DNA from: Desulfobacteraceae bacterium
GTDB lineage: Bacteria > Desulfobacterota > Desulfobacteria > Desulfobacterales > UBA5852
Reading direction: 5' to 3'
Assembly (NCBI GenBank): GCA_014237395.1
Contig: JABZFP010000044.1
Coordinates: 62,001 to 126,000 of the forward strand
DNA length: 64,000 nt
Part shown: positions 18,596 to 25,649 of the stretch, piece after piece
Numbering within the stretch: position 1 is the stretch's first letter
How the letters are laid out: each line of letters begins with the position of its first letter
Notes under the pieces: model-generated
What the model was told of the DNA's origin: nothing
Seen by the model: the letters and a program-made list of their open reading frames with translations, nothing else
Databases searched by the model: none
Translations under genes and position numbers: made by a program

Positions 18596-18722
18596 TGACC
18601 CGCGGCCTGCCGGTCCGGCAGGCAAACCCCATTTTGAGACTTGACGGCGAACCGGACCTGTGGGCAATTATCCCCGGCACGTGAACGGATTTATTACCCT
18701 ATTCCCCTGGAGCCCGACCATC

Positions 18723-19322
18723 ATGCGACGTCGTCAATCTGAAATTACCGATCCGCTGGAAATCAGCCGCATCCTGTCGGCGGCCACCATTGGCCGAATG
18801 GCCACGCTCGGCGCGGACGGCTACCCCTACATCACGCCGGTCAATTACGTTTACACCGATGGGTGTATCTATTTTCACTGCGCCTTGAAGGGGGAGAAGC
18901 TGGACAATATCGCCCGCGAGGACCGGGTCTGTTTTGAGGTGGATATTCCCCTGGCCTACCTCGACCTGGGCTTCAACCCGAAGGGTGGGGGGTGCAGCCT
19001 GCATCAGTTTTACCACTGCGTGATCATCCGGGGGCGCGCCCGGGTGGTGCCGGACGGCGACCTGAAAACCACCGCTCTCAATGCCCTGGTGGCGGCCCAC
19101 GAACCGGACCGGTCGCCGGCCCCCGTGCATGCAGACATGCCGGACTACAAGGCCTGTGCCGTGGTGGAGATACGGCCCGAAACGCTTTCGGCTAAAAGCG
19201 ATCTGGCTCAGAAAAAATCGGCTGAAGATCGCGAGGCCCTGGCCCGCTACCTGGAAAAGCGCGGCCGTCCCGGTGACGTGGAAACAGTTGCGGCCATGGG
19301 GTTTGGTTCACCCAGGCGATAG
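18723..19322 (+). CDS. PNPOx-like flavin protein (NimA/nitroimidazole-resistance type)
   Basis: A 199-residue protein of the pyridoxamine-phosphate-oxidase split barrel fold. The start, MRRRQSEITDPLEISRILSAATIGRMATLGADGYPYITPV, matches the NimA group, in which this strand is followed by IYFHCALKGEKLDNI. Members bind FMN or heme and reduce nitro groups or act on small molecules. The ATG at 18723 is chosen over upstream starts because homologues begin with this short basic segment. The TesB gene reads toward it on the other strand, so the two are convergent. Confidence 0.85.
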   Translation: MRRRQSEITDPLEISRILSAATIGRMATLGADGYPYITPVNYVYTDGCIYFHCALKGEKLDNIAREDRVCFEVDIPLAYLDLGFNPKGGGCSLHQFYHCVIIRGRARVVPDGDLKTTALNALVAAHEPDRSPAPVHADMPDYKACAVVEIRPETLSAKSDLAQKKSAEDREALARYLEKRGRPGDVETVAAMGFGSPRR

Positions 19323-19355
19323 ACGTCTCACGATCAAAGCCCGGGCTGAATCCTC

Positions 19356-20243
19356 TTACGGGGCGGTCGTACCGCGATATCGGATCAATCCCTCCTGTGC
19401 CACCGTGGCCACTAGCTTGCCATCCCGTGTAAATATGCGTCCAATCGCGAGCCCCCTGGCCTTGCAGGCGCTCGGGCTTTCCATGGCATACAGCAGCCAT
19501 TCGTCCATGCGGATCTCGCGGTGGATCCACATGGCGTGGTCGAGGCTGGCGACTTGCATCTCCGGCTGCCAAAAGGTGTAGCCGTGGGGGTACAGGGTGG
19601 TGGCCACCAGATTGAAATCGCTGGCATAGGCCAGCAGATACTGGTGGGTGGCCGGATCGTCGGGCATCTTGTCGATGGCCTTGAACCAGACATACTTGGC
19701 GGGCGGCTGGATCTCAGGTTTAAAGGGGTCCACCGGGTTGACATGGCGGATTTCGATGGGTTTGCGGCACAGGATCATCTCCCGCAGCCCCGGCGGCAGC
19801 TTGTCGGCCAGCCGCCGCGCACGATCGATTTCCCGCTCGATCCCCTCCGGCCCGGGCACCTCGGGCATTTCATCCTGGTGTTCGAAACCGGATTCATCGA
19901 CCTGGAAGGAGGCCGCCAGGTTAAAAATGGCACGCCCTTTTTGCACGGCCACCACACGCCTTGTGGTAAAGCTTCGCCCGTCCCGTATGCAATCCACATT
20001 ATAGACAATGGGTTTGGTGGCATCTCCCGGCCGCATGAAATAGGCGTGCAGGCTGTGGGCGCGCCGGTCTGCTGGAACGGTCTGGCTGGCCGCCGACAAG
20101 GCCTGCCCCAGGACCTGCCCGCCAAACACATTGCCGAAGCCCAGATCCTGGCTTTGGCCCCGGAAGATGTTCTCTTCGATCTTCTCCAGTTTTAAAAGCT
20201 TCAGCAGCTCCTCTAAAACATTGCCTTGTACGCATGCATCCAT
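19356..20243 (-). CDS. tesB: Acyl-CoA thioesterase II
   Basis: A 295-residue protein with two hotdog domains, the usual TesB length of 286 to 300. FGNVFGGQVLGQAL and HAYFMRPGD in the first domain, and YASDFNL, SLDHAMWIHR and VATVAQEGLIR in the second, fit TesB. The Asp in YASDFNL, the Ser/Thr region and the Gln in VAQEGL match the known catalytic Asp-Thr-Gln network. It hydrolyses medium and long acyl-CoA to free acid and CoA in the cytoplasm. It is a single gene reading into a convergent PNPOx gene. Confidence 0.95.
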   Translation of the reverse strand: MDACVQGNVLEELLKLLKLEKIEENIFRGQSQDLGFGNVFGGQVLGQALSAASQTVPADRRAHSLHAYFMRPGDATKPIVYNVDCIRDGRSFTTRRVVAVQKGRAIFNLAASFQVDESGFEHQDEMPEVPGPEGIEREIDRARRLADKLPPGLREMILCRKPIEIRHVNPVDPFKPEIQPPAKYVWFKAIDKMPDDPATHQYLLAYASDFNLVATTLYPHGYTFWQPEMQVASLDHAMWIHREIRMDEWLLYAMESPSACKARGLAIGRIFTRDGKLVATVAQEGLIRYRGTTAP

Positions 20244-20569
20244 GGCTTTTTATTCCCTATTTTTAGTAGCGATGTCTGACGCTTGTTCCAACTGCAGCAG
20301 TGAAATGAAAATCGCTAAAACCCCATCATAACACGCTGGAAAAACATGACAATGGCATTGATCGCGGCCATCCGGTATTTCCACGAGGTTATTCTATTAT
20401 GGTTTGAATATCAATGGTTTATCGGTTTTCCCATTGCGGCGGGCCAATTGGATATGACCCATGTAACTTTTCCGGTGACCACCGCGACTTCACCTTTGAG
20501 CGCTCGGATACTGCGCCCCGGAGTCGGGGCTTCTAACCCAACTTGATTAATTTCGATCGGGAGGTCACA
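20244..20569. other. 326-base divergent intergenic region
   Basis: This gap separates tesB (minus) from the Spy-like operon (plus). No convincing coding frame is present. AT-rich stretches at 20290-20430 could hold promoters for either side. GTAACTT at 20463-20469 followed after 15 bases by CGACTT resembles the form of an ECF-type promoter for the Spy/sigma operon but does not match closely enough to call. GGGAGGT at 20559-20565 is the ribosome binding site of the Spy-like gene. Confidence 0.4.
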
Positions 20570-21091
20570 ATGATGAAACGGATGAAACACCCTTCAACCC
20601 TTTTTCTGGTGGTTGGACTTATCGTTATCGGTACGTTAGGCACGGCAGGCATGGTGATGGCCCGCGGCGGGCACGGCGGCGGAGGTGACCGGCAACTCAA
20701 GATGCTGTGGGATCTTGATTTGTCCACAGAGCAGAAAGCGGCCATCGGCCAGCTGCTGCCTGCTTATCGTGAGGAAAAGGATGCGCTCAGGGACAAGATG
20801 CATACGGCCCGGGAGAGCATGCGCACCCTGATGACCGCCGACGCACTGGACGAAGACGCCGTCCGTGAGGCATCGCGGGCCATGGCGCCCATCATGGAGG
20901 ACATGGCGGTCCTGCGGGCGCGCTTCGTGTTCGACCTCAAGGACATTTTGTCCCCGGAGCAGGTCCAGCAGATGCAGAAGCGTCGGGAAGGCGCCATGGG
21001 GCGTGGACACAAACACCGGCAGTTTCGCCAGGAGATGATGGATACCTGGCTGCAAATGCCGGCCGACGGTTCAGCTGAAACCAACCCGTAA
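20570..21091 (+). CDS. Periplasmic Spy/CpxP-like (LTxxQ) protein
   Basis: A 173-residue exported protein. The signal segment runs to about residue 31 (GTAGMVMARGG), followed by a His/Gly-rich stretch GGHGGGGD. Two LTxxQ-like helical motifs are present: DLSTEQKAAIGQLLPAYR and LSPEQVQQMQKRRE. This fits the Spy/CpxP/ZraP group of periplasmic helical hairpins, which act as chaperones or bind metal (His-rich) and often feed back on an envelope stress sensor. The next gene, an ECF sigma factor, starts at the base after its stop. GGGAGGT precedes the start by six bases. Confidence 0.82.
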   Translation: MMKRMKHPSTLFLVVGLIVIGTLGTAGMVMARGGHGGGGDRQLKMLWDLDLSTEQKAAIGQLLPAYREEKDALRDKMHTARESMRTLMTADALDEDAVREASRAMAPIMEDMAVLRARFVFDLKDILSPEQVQQMQKRREGAMGRGHKHRQFRQEMMDTWLQMPADGSAETNP

Positions 21092-21736
21092 ATGCTGGAA
21101 ACCGCCAGTAGAGAGTCGGCCTTGAAAATGCCCGATACGATGGCCAGGCGCGATACCGCTGATACCGAAGACCGGGATATCGTGCAGCGTGTCCTGGCGG
21201 GTGAGGTGGAGGCCTTCGCCCCCCTGATGGAGCGCTACCAGAATTACGTGCTGGCCATCGTCAATCGGCATGCCCCGCCAGATCAGGTGGAGGAACTGTC
21301 CCAGGAAGTGTTCATCAAGGCCTTCCAGTCCCTGGCCGGTTGGCGGCAGGCCGGGCATTTTCGCGCCTGGCTGTCGGTCATTGCCGTGCGGACCTGTTAC
21401 GACTACTGGCGCAAACACTATCGGTCCCGGGAAGTTCCCATGAGCGCCCTTTCCGAAGCCCACCGGGAATGGCTGGACCGCGTTTTGGCAGATGCTTCGG
21501 AAACATCCTGGCAGGAGATGACAAGACGGCGCGAGGCCCGCGAAATTCTTGATTGGGCCCTGGATCAGTTATCCGCGGCGGATCGCATGGTGCTGGAGCT
21601 GGTTCACCTGGAAGGGCAATCGGTAAAGGCCGCGGCCCGACAATTGGGGTGGACGGTCGCCAATGTCAAAGTCCGTGCTTTCAGGGCCCGGCGTAAAATC
21701 AACAAACTCCTTTTGCAAAACAGGGGGCAATCATGA
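21092..21736 (+). CDS. ECF-type RNA polymerase sigma factor
   Basis: A 214-residue ECF sigma. Region 2 spans about residues 35-105, with FAPLMERYQNYVLAIVNRH, DQVEELSQEVFIKAFQSL and FRAWLSVIAVRTCYDYWRKH. Region 4 spans about 155-205, with LSAADRMVLELVHLEGQSV and the helix-turn-helix WTVANVKVRAFRARRKI. The start at 21092 touches the previous stop; ATG 21128 (MPDT) is an alternative. The gene lies between two periplasmic Spy-like genes and next to a small membrane protein, an arrangement like Cnr or ZraP systems, so it probably answers an envelope or metal signal. Confidence 0.92.
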   Translation: MLETASRESALKMPDTMARRDTADTEDRDIVQRVLAGEVEAFAPLMERYQNYVLAIVNRHAPPDQVEELSQEVFIKAFQSLAGWRQAGHFRAWLSVIAVRTCYDYWRKHYRSREVPMSALSEAHREWLDRVLADASETSWQEMTRRREAREILDWALDQLSAADRMVLELVHLEGQSVKAAARQLGWTVANVKVRAFRARRKINKLLLQNRGQS

Positions 21737-22056
21737 AAACCAATTCCAGCCGGTCGGAAAAACTCCGGCAGCTGCTGCGCGCAACGCATCACGCGCGCGA
21801 ACACCCCGTCTCCGATGGGCAATGGACCCGGCAGGCGATGCGTCGGATTCGCCATCTGGCGGTGTCCGAAGACGCCGTATCCACGGCCTGGTTGTGGGAA
21901 CCGTTTTTCTGGCGCTGGTTCACGGCCGGAGGGGTGGCCACCGTCGTAATGGCCTTGCTGCTGCTCAATTTTCAGTTTATCCCGGATGCGGATCTCTGGT
22001 CTTTTTTGATTTACGAAAACGAAACCATGAACATGATGCAGGCGTACCTGTACTGA
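21733..22056 (+). CDS. Small single-pass membrane protein, probable anti-sigma factor
   Basis: A 107-residue protein whose ATG overlaps the sigma stop as ATGA. A charged cytoplasmic part of about 60 residues (SRSEKLRQLLRATHHAREHP) is followed by one membrane span (about residues 67-85, GGVATVVMALLLLNFQFI) and a short tail of about 20 residues. No zinc-binding HXXXC anti-sigma motif is visible, so family membership is not shown by motif. The position, size and topology fit an anti-sigma factor of the CnrY/RsePA-like kind. This is inference from context. Confidence 0.6.
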   Translation: MKTNSSRSEKLRQLLRATHHAREHPVSDGQWTRQAMRRIRHLAVSEDAVSTAWLWEPFFWRWFTAGGVATVVMALLLLNFQFIPDADLWSFLIYENETMNMMQAYLY

Positions 22057-22065
22057 GGTGGTCCC

Positions 22066-22482
22066 ATGCCGAAATGGAAAATAATAGCCGGCCTATTGCT
22101 GGTCTTTGTGTTGGGTGCGCTGACCGGGGCTCTGAGCACCGGTATGGTCCTGAAGCGCCATCACCCATTTTTCAGCGGTCAGCCCGAGGGCCGCAAGGCG
22201 TTTATCATGAAACGCCTGTCCCGCAAACTGGATCTCAGTGCGGAGCAGAAAGTCCGCATCGAGGCTATCATCGACCGGGTGCAGGCCGAAACCTTCCAAA
22301 AAATGCGTGAAGGGCGTCGTTTCATGCGGGAGCATCTGGAAAAAGGGTTTGCCGAAATCCGGAAAGAGCTGACTCCGGAGCAGCAGCGCCGATTCGACGA
22401 AATGAAGGCGGAACGGGAGCGGCGGCGGAAAGAACGGGGCGAGCGCTTTAACGGGCCCTGGCGCCCTGAAGACGATACATAG
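22066..22482 (+). CDS. Membrane-anchored Spy/CnrX-like helical protein
   Basis: A 138-residue protein with one N-terminal membrane segment (IIAGLLLVFVLGALTGALS) and a highly charged helical periplasmic part. LDLSAEQKVRIEAIIDRVQ and LTPEQQRRFDEMKAERER are the LTxxQ-like motifs of the Spy/CpxP/periplasmic metal-sensor group. The His in MVLKRHHPFFSG could bind metal. It follows the anti-sigma gene by nine bases and completes a spy-sigma-antisigma-spy operon. By analogy with CnrX it may act as the periplasmic sensor that controls the membrane anti-sigma factor. Confidence 0.78.
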   Translation: MPKWKIIAGLLLVFVLGALTGALSTGMVLKRHHPFFSGQPEGRKAFIMKRLSRKLDLSAEQKVRIEAIIDRVQAETFQKMREGRRFMREHLEKGFAEIRKELTPEQQRRFDEMKAERERRRKERGERFNGPWRPEDDT

Positions 22483-22689
22483 GGCTCGTCCCTAAATGGC
22501 CAATTTGCCCGACCCGCCATAGTCGGATAAAGATCAGCGTTGCGTGAAAAATTGAACCCTTGGAGGCCATGGATGCCCGGCGCTTATTGAACGCTAACAA
22601 TGACGTCCTATGATGACATTACCATTCGTCGTCAGGCGCTGGGAGGCCGTCGACCCGTGGATGGCTACCCCGTAAAAAAGGACGGTTTG

Positions 22690-23304
22690 ATGGATACGAT
22701 CGACGCTTTCCCCGATGTTCCGATAACCGATTGCGGACCGATCTCGCGGGCGTTTCTGGCGCGGGGCTGGACCACTTTTGGCGAGGCCTGCCGCCAGGTG
22801 CACCGAATGCCCTACGGCTACAACACCACCCGGGAAGACCCCCTGATCCTCTTTCGTGAAAACCAGGGGAGCTGCACCACCAAACACATGGCCGTGGGGC
22901 TTCTGGCTGCGGAGCTGGGTCTGCCGATCACTAAATCCATCGGCGTCTACGCCATGACCGAAGCCCTTGTCACCGGAGCCGGGCGCCTTGCGGCCGAACA
23001 TGGCCTGCCCTACATCCCCGTGGTGCATTGTTTCCTGTCGAACGGCACGCAACGGGTGGACCTCACGGAAGGCAACCGCAACGGCAAAAACGGCCCCATC
23101 GACACCTTTCTCTTTACCGCCCGGGTGCGCCCGGACATCTCCGAAAAAGAAGAATACCGCCTCTATCGCCAAGCCCTTTCGACCCATGTCCTCAACCGCA
23201 AGGAAATGGCCGGCATCGACCTCAAAACCATCCTGAAGGCCCGCGAAGCGGCCTTGACCCTGCTCAAGACCAACATGCAGCGGCAGCAGGCCGAACCCAC
23301 CTGA
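22690..23304 (+). CDS. Transglutaminase-like cysteine protein, conserved hypothetical
   Basis: A 204-residue protein. NQGSCTTKHMAVGLLAAELG looks like the nucleophile Cys of a papain/transglutaminase fold, with PVVHCFLSNG supplying the His strand and RVDLTEGNRNG the Asp. The set Cys-His-Asp and the order of motifs match the transglutaminase-like superfamily, but I cannot place the subfamily or substrate. ATG 22690 is chosen because AAGGACGG stands eight bases before it; ATG 22600 is in frame and adds 30 residues that look less conserved. It lies convergent with the radical SAM cluster. Confidence 0.65.
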   Translation: MDTIDAFPDVPITDCGPISRAFLARGWTTFGEACRQVHRMPYGYNTTREDPLILFRENQGSCTTKHMAVGLLAAELGLPITKSIGVYAMTEALVTGAGRLAAEHGLPYIPVVHCFLSNGTQRVDLTEGNRNGKNGPIDTFLFTARVRPDISEKEEYRLYRQALSTHVLNRKEMAGIDLKTILKAREAALTLLKTNMQRQQAEPT

Positions 23305-23357
23305 TCCGTTTTTACGGTGATGGGGGTGCTGTTCTCTCCGTTAAGAGAAAAAGATTT

Positions 23358-24755
23358 TCATGACAAGGCAACGGCTGCTTTGACGTCCTCCACGAGTTCA
23401 CCAAAATTTTTGGTGATGTCGCGTTCCTGTTCCAGACGTTTGATATAATAGTAAACCGCTAAACTTTCATCTAGGTGGCTCTTCCAGGCATGGCAGTGCA
23501 GGCGGCCGGTCTTGTAATAGAGGTAGGGGCAGCCGCCCATGCAGATGGGCAGCAGCCGGCAATCCGCGCACTCCAGCTGGAAGATATCCCGCCGAGCCCA
23601 GCAGGCCGCATTCCGACGCATGCGGTCATCTGCGGGCTGGAGCAGGTGCCCCACGGCCGCCTTCGGATCCGAGGCCTCGTTCCAACATTTCAGCAGGCTG
23701 CCATGGGGTGTGACCACGCAAGCGTTGGCTTTTTCAGCCATGCAATAGGTGCTGATGGCCCGCGGGGCGCGGTAGGCCAGAAAGCCCTGCTCGATCAGTT
23801 CCATCGTGGTCTCCAGTTCAAGCAGGGCAAAGTCGGCATCGGCCAAACAATCGCCGGCCACTTCCAGGCAAACGCCTGTGTAGGGGTAGGTTCGGCCGAG
23901 ATAAGGATGCACCTTGTTGGTCAATTCCATATCGGCCACTTGTTGGAGGATTGCGGGGATACCCTTGCGGTTGGTCTGGTCCACATTGATACGCAAGTGG
24001 ATGGGCACAAGGGCTGCGGCCGCCTCGATGTTGGCCAGGATGGTGTCGAAGGTGCCGCTGCCATCAGCCAAAGGCCGCCGCCGGTCGTGAACGGGCTGCG
24101 GGCCGTCAAGGGTGACCTGGGCGTGGTTGATGCGACAGCCTCGCAGTCGTTCAGCCATGGCGCGATCCAGCAGGTAGCCGTTGGTGATGATCTGGGATGA
24201 GTAGCGGGCCTTGCGCTGATCGCAGAGCCGCCGGAACCGGGCGGTGAGCCTTTCGATACGCCCAATCTGAAGCAGCGGCTCACCCCCGAACCAGGTGACG
24301 GAGAGGGTGCCGTCTTCGCCTAACCGTGTGGCCGCCAAATTCAGCACCGCTTCCTCGACTTCCGGCCCCATGGTTTCAGGCTGATGCTCCTGGTAGCAAT
24401 AGCGGCAGCGGAAATTGCATGCCAGGGTCGGAATGATGGTCAGGCTGAGATGACGGTTGGGTTGTTGGGCCTGGCCATGCCAGTTTTGCAGATAGTCCCT
24501 CTCGTTCACTTCGGCGGGAATCAGAAAACCCTTTTCCAGAAGTTGCCGTCGAAGCCCGTGGTAGTGGGCAGAATTTTCGCTGTTGGGGGCGTCCAACAGG
24601 GATTCGACCTGCCGTGCTTCGGCACCCTCCAGGGCCATGAGATTCAGGGTAAAGAAATTGAAGAAGAGAACCGTGCCATCCGGCAGCAGGGTACGGAAAT
24701 TATAAGCGGAGGCCTTCAGATCCTGGCAGACGCTTTCGTTGGGATCAGGTTCGAT
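23358..24755 (-). CDS. Radical SAM/SPASM peptide maturase
   Basis: The radical SAM cluster motif is in LACNFRCRYCYQ, a CX3CX2C arrangement, and the C-terminal SPASM region has the classic ADCRLLPICMGGC (CX2CX5CX3C). Such enzymes form thioether or C-C bonds in peptides. The first ATG (24638) cuts off conserved sequence: the frame reads on upstream as YNFRTLLPDGTVLFFNFF, a start typical of these maturases. No ATG, GTG or TTG exists between that ATG and the stop at 24798. AGGAG at 24763-24767 stands seven bases before an ATC at 24753-24755, used here as a tentative start, giving 465 residues. It is the last gene of the 12-gene cluster, next to a 14-cysteine protein. Confidence 0.85.
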   Translation of the reverse strand: MEPDPNESVCQDLKASAYNFRTLLPDGTVLFFNFFTLNLMALEGAEARQVESLLDAPNSENSAHYHGLRRQLLEKGFLIPAEVNERDYLQNWHGQAQQPNRHLSLTIIPTLACNFRCRYCYQEHQPETMGPEVEEAVLNLAATRLGEDGTLSVTWFGGEPLLQIGRIERLTARFRRLCDQRKARYSSQIITNGYLLDRAMAERLRGCRINHAQVTLDGPQPVHDRRRPLADGSGTFDTILANIEAAAALVPIHLRINVDQTNRKGIPAILQQVADMELTNKVHPYLGRTYPYTGVCLEVAGDCLADADFALLELETTMELIEQGFLAYRAPRAISTYCMAEKANACVVTPHGSLLKCWNEASDPKAAVGHLLQPADDRMRRNAACWARRDIFQLECADCRLLPICMGGCPYLYYKTGRLHCHAWKSHLDESLAVYYYIKRLEQERDITKNFGELVEDVKAAVALS

Positions 24756-24797
24756 GGCGGATCTCCTGGCAAAGGGTTTTCGGATGGGGCGCCCCGG

Positions 24798-25559
24798 TCA
24801 ATTGGTTTTAGGGCGCACGTTGAGCGTCTTCTGCTGGACAGGTTTCACGCCCATCACCTGCTGGGGGGTGATAAAGCGTTTCTGGCGGAGCATGTTCTGT
24901 ACCTGGCGGCCCAGTTGCTGGGTATTGGTGGTATGGAAATGTTCCATCAATCCCTGGACGTAGGGATCGTTGTGACACTGATTCAGCAGCCCGGTGATAT
25001 CCACCTTGTTTTTCCCGCAGCCACCTAAGCTCGGGCAGTTTTGCGAGGTGCACTCATTGTCGCCGCAGACATCGAGAGTGCTGCAATTCTGATCGTTACA
25101 GTCGTTGGTGCCACATTCACCTCCCGATGGACCTTCATCCCCACCATAGCCCTGGCCGCTGCAGACATTGGTGGTACAGGTGTCCAATGCGGGGCATGAA
25201 TCACCGCCAAACGCACCACAAATGTGAAATGCGGGACAACTGCTGGCAGCATTCGCCCCGCTGATACCACCAAAAGAATGTACAGCACAACCCATGCCTT
25301 GTGTGGCACCCGGTATTCCCATACTGGCAGCGGGTTTCATCGGCGTGATCCGTCCGAATTGGCTTTGAAACACCTTGAGATCGAACCCGGAGAGTTTGAC
25401 TTTGAGCATTTTCAATTTGATTTGAGCAGTTTTAGATACGGTTCCGGCTTCGGCTGACAGGATGCGTTGGAGATCAAGGACGCTAATGCCGGCTGCTAAC
25501 GCAACCGTTTTTAAAATGTGGTTCAAGGCTTCACGGCGATCCATGTTTTCAGTGAGCAT
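24798..25559 (-). CDS. Cys-repeat protein, candidate substrate of the adjacent radical SAM enzyme
   Basis: A 253-residue protein with 14 cysteines, 12 of them between residues 108 and 181 in regular spacing (repeat entry). A start with two arginines and a hydrophobic helix (MDRREALNHILKTVALAAG) resembles a Tat signal and may be an export or leader segment. Residues 40-107 link to the Cys region, and a charged tail of about 60 residues follows. AAAGGAG lies nine bases before ATG 25559; MDRRE at residue 6 is an alternative. It lacks similarity to any enzyme family I know. Its position next to a SPASM radical SAM gene and its Cys array make it the likely peptide substrate. This is inference. Confidence 0.75.
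   Translation of the reverse strand: MLTENMDRREALNHILKTVALAAGISVLDLQRILSAEAGTVSKTAQIKLKMLKVKLSGFDLKVFQSQFGRITPMKPAASMGIPGATQGMGCAVHSFGGISGANAASSCPAFHICGAFGGDSCPALDTCTTNVCSGQGYGGDEGPSGGECGTNDCNDQNCSTLDVCGDNECTSQNCPSLGGCGKNKVDITGLLNQCHNDPYVQGLMEHFHTTNTQQLGRQVQNMLRQKRFITPQQVMGVKPVQQKTLNVRPKTN
25017..25238 (-). repeat. Cysteine-repeat region in the candidate precursor
   Basis: Residues 108-181 of the neighbouring protein hold Cys at 108, 114, 122, 128, 133, 149, 154, 159, 165, 170, 175 and 181. Spacing is nearly regular: X5, X7, X5, X4, X15, X4, X4, X5, X4, X4, X5. The best full units are SCPALDTCTTNVCSGQ and NCSTLDVCGDNECTSQ, with a shortened ECGTNDCNDQ between and NCPSLGG after. The unit reads [SN]C-x2-L-x2-C-x2-N-x-C-x2-Q. 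Confidence 0.75.
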
Positions 25560-25649
25560 CGGAAGACTCCTTTCTATTGAACTGAAGGGGTTTTAAAACC
25601 AAAGGTTTACAGCCCAAGAACGAGAACCTGAATTTCCAAGCGCTTCGGA

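Noticed and set aside
20463..20490. GTAACTT and CGACTT as an ECF promoter
   Set aside because: Only loosely like known ECF boxes and with 15-base spacing; no second copy was found to support it.
24798..24800. TGA joining the Cys protein and radical SAM frames as a possible selenocysteine codon
   Set aside because: The palindrome GGGGCGCCCC after it is too short for a SECIS element, and the Cys protein ends naturally here. Readthrough remains possible but is not supported.
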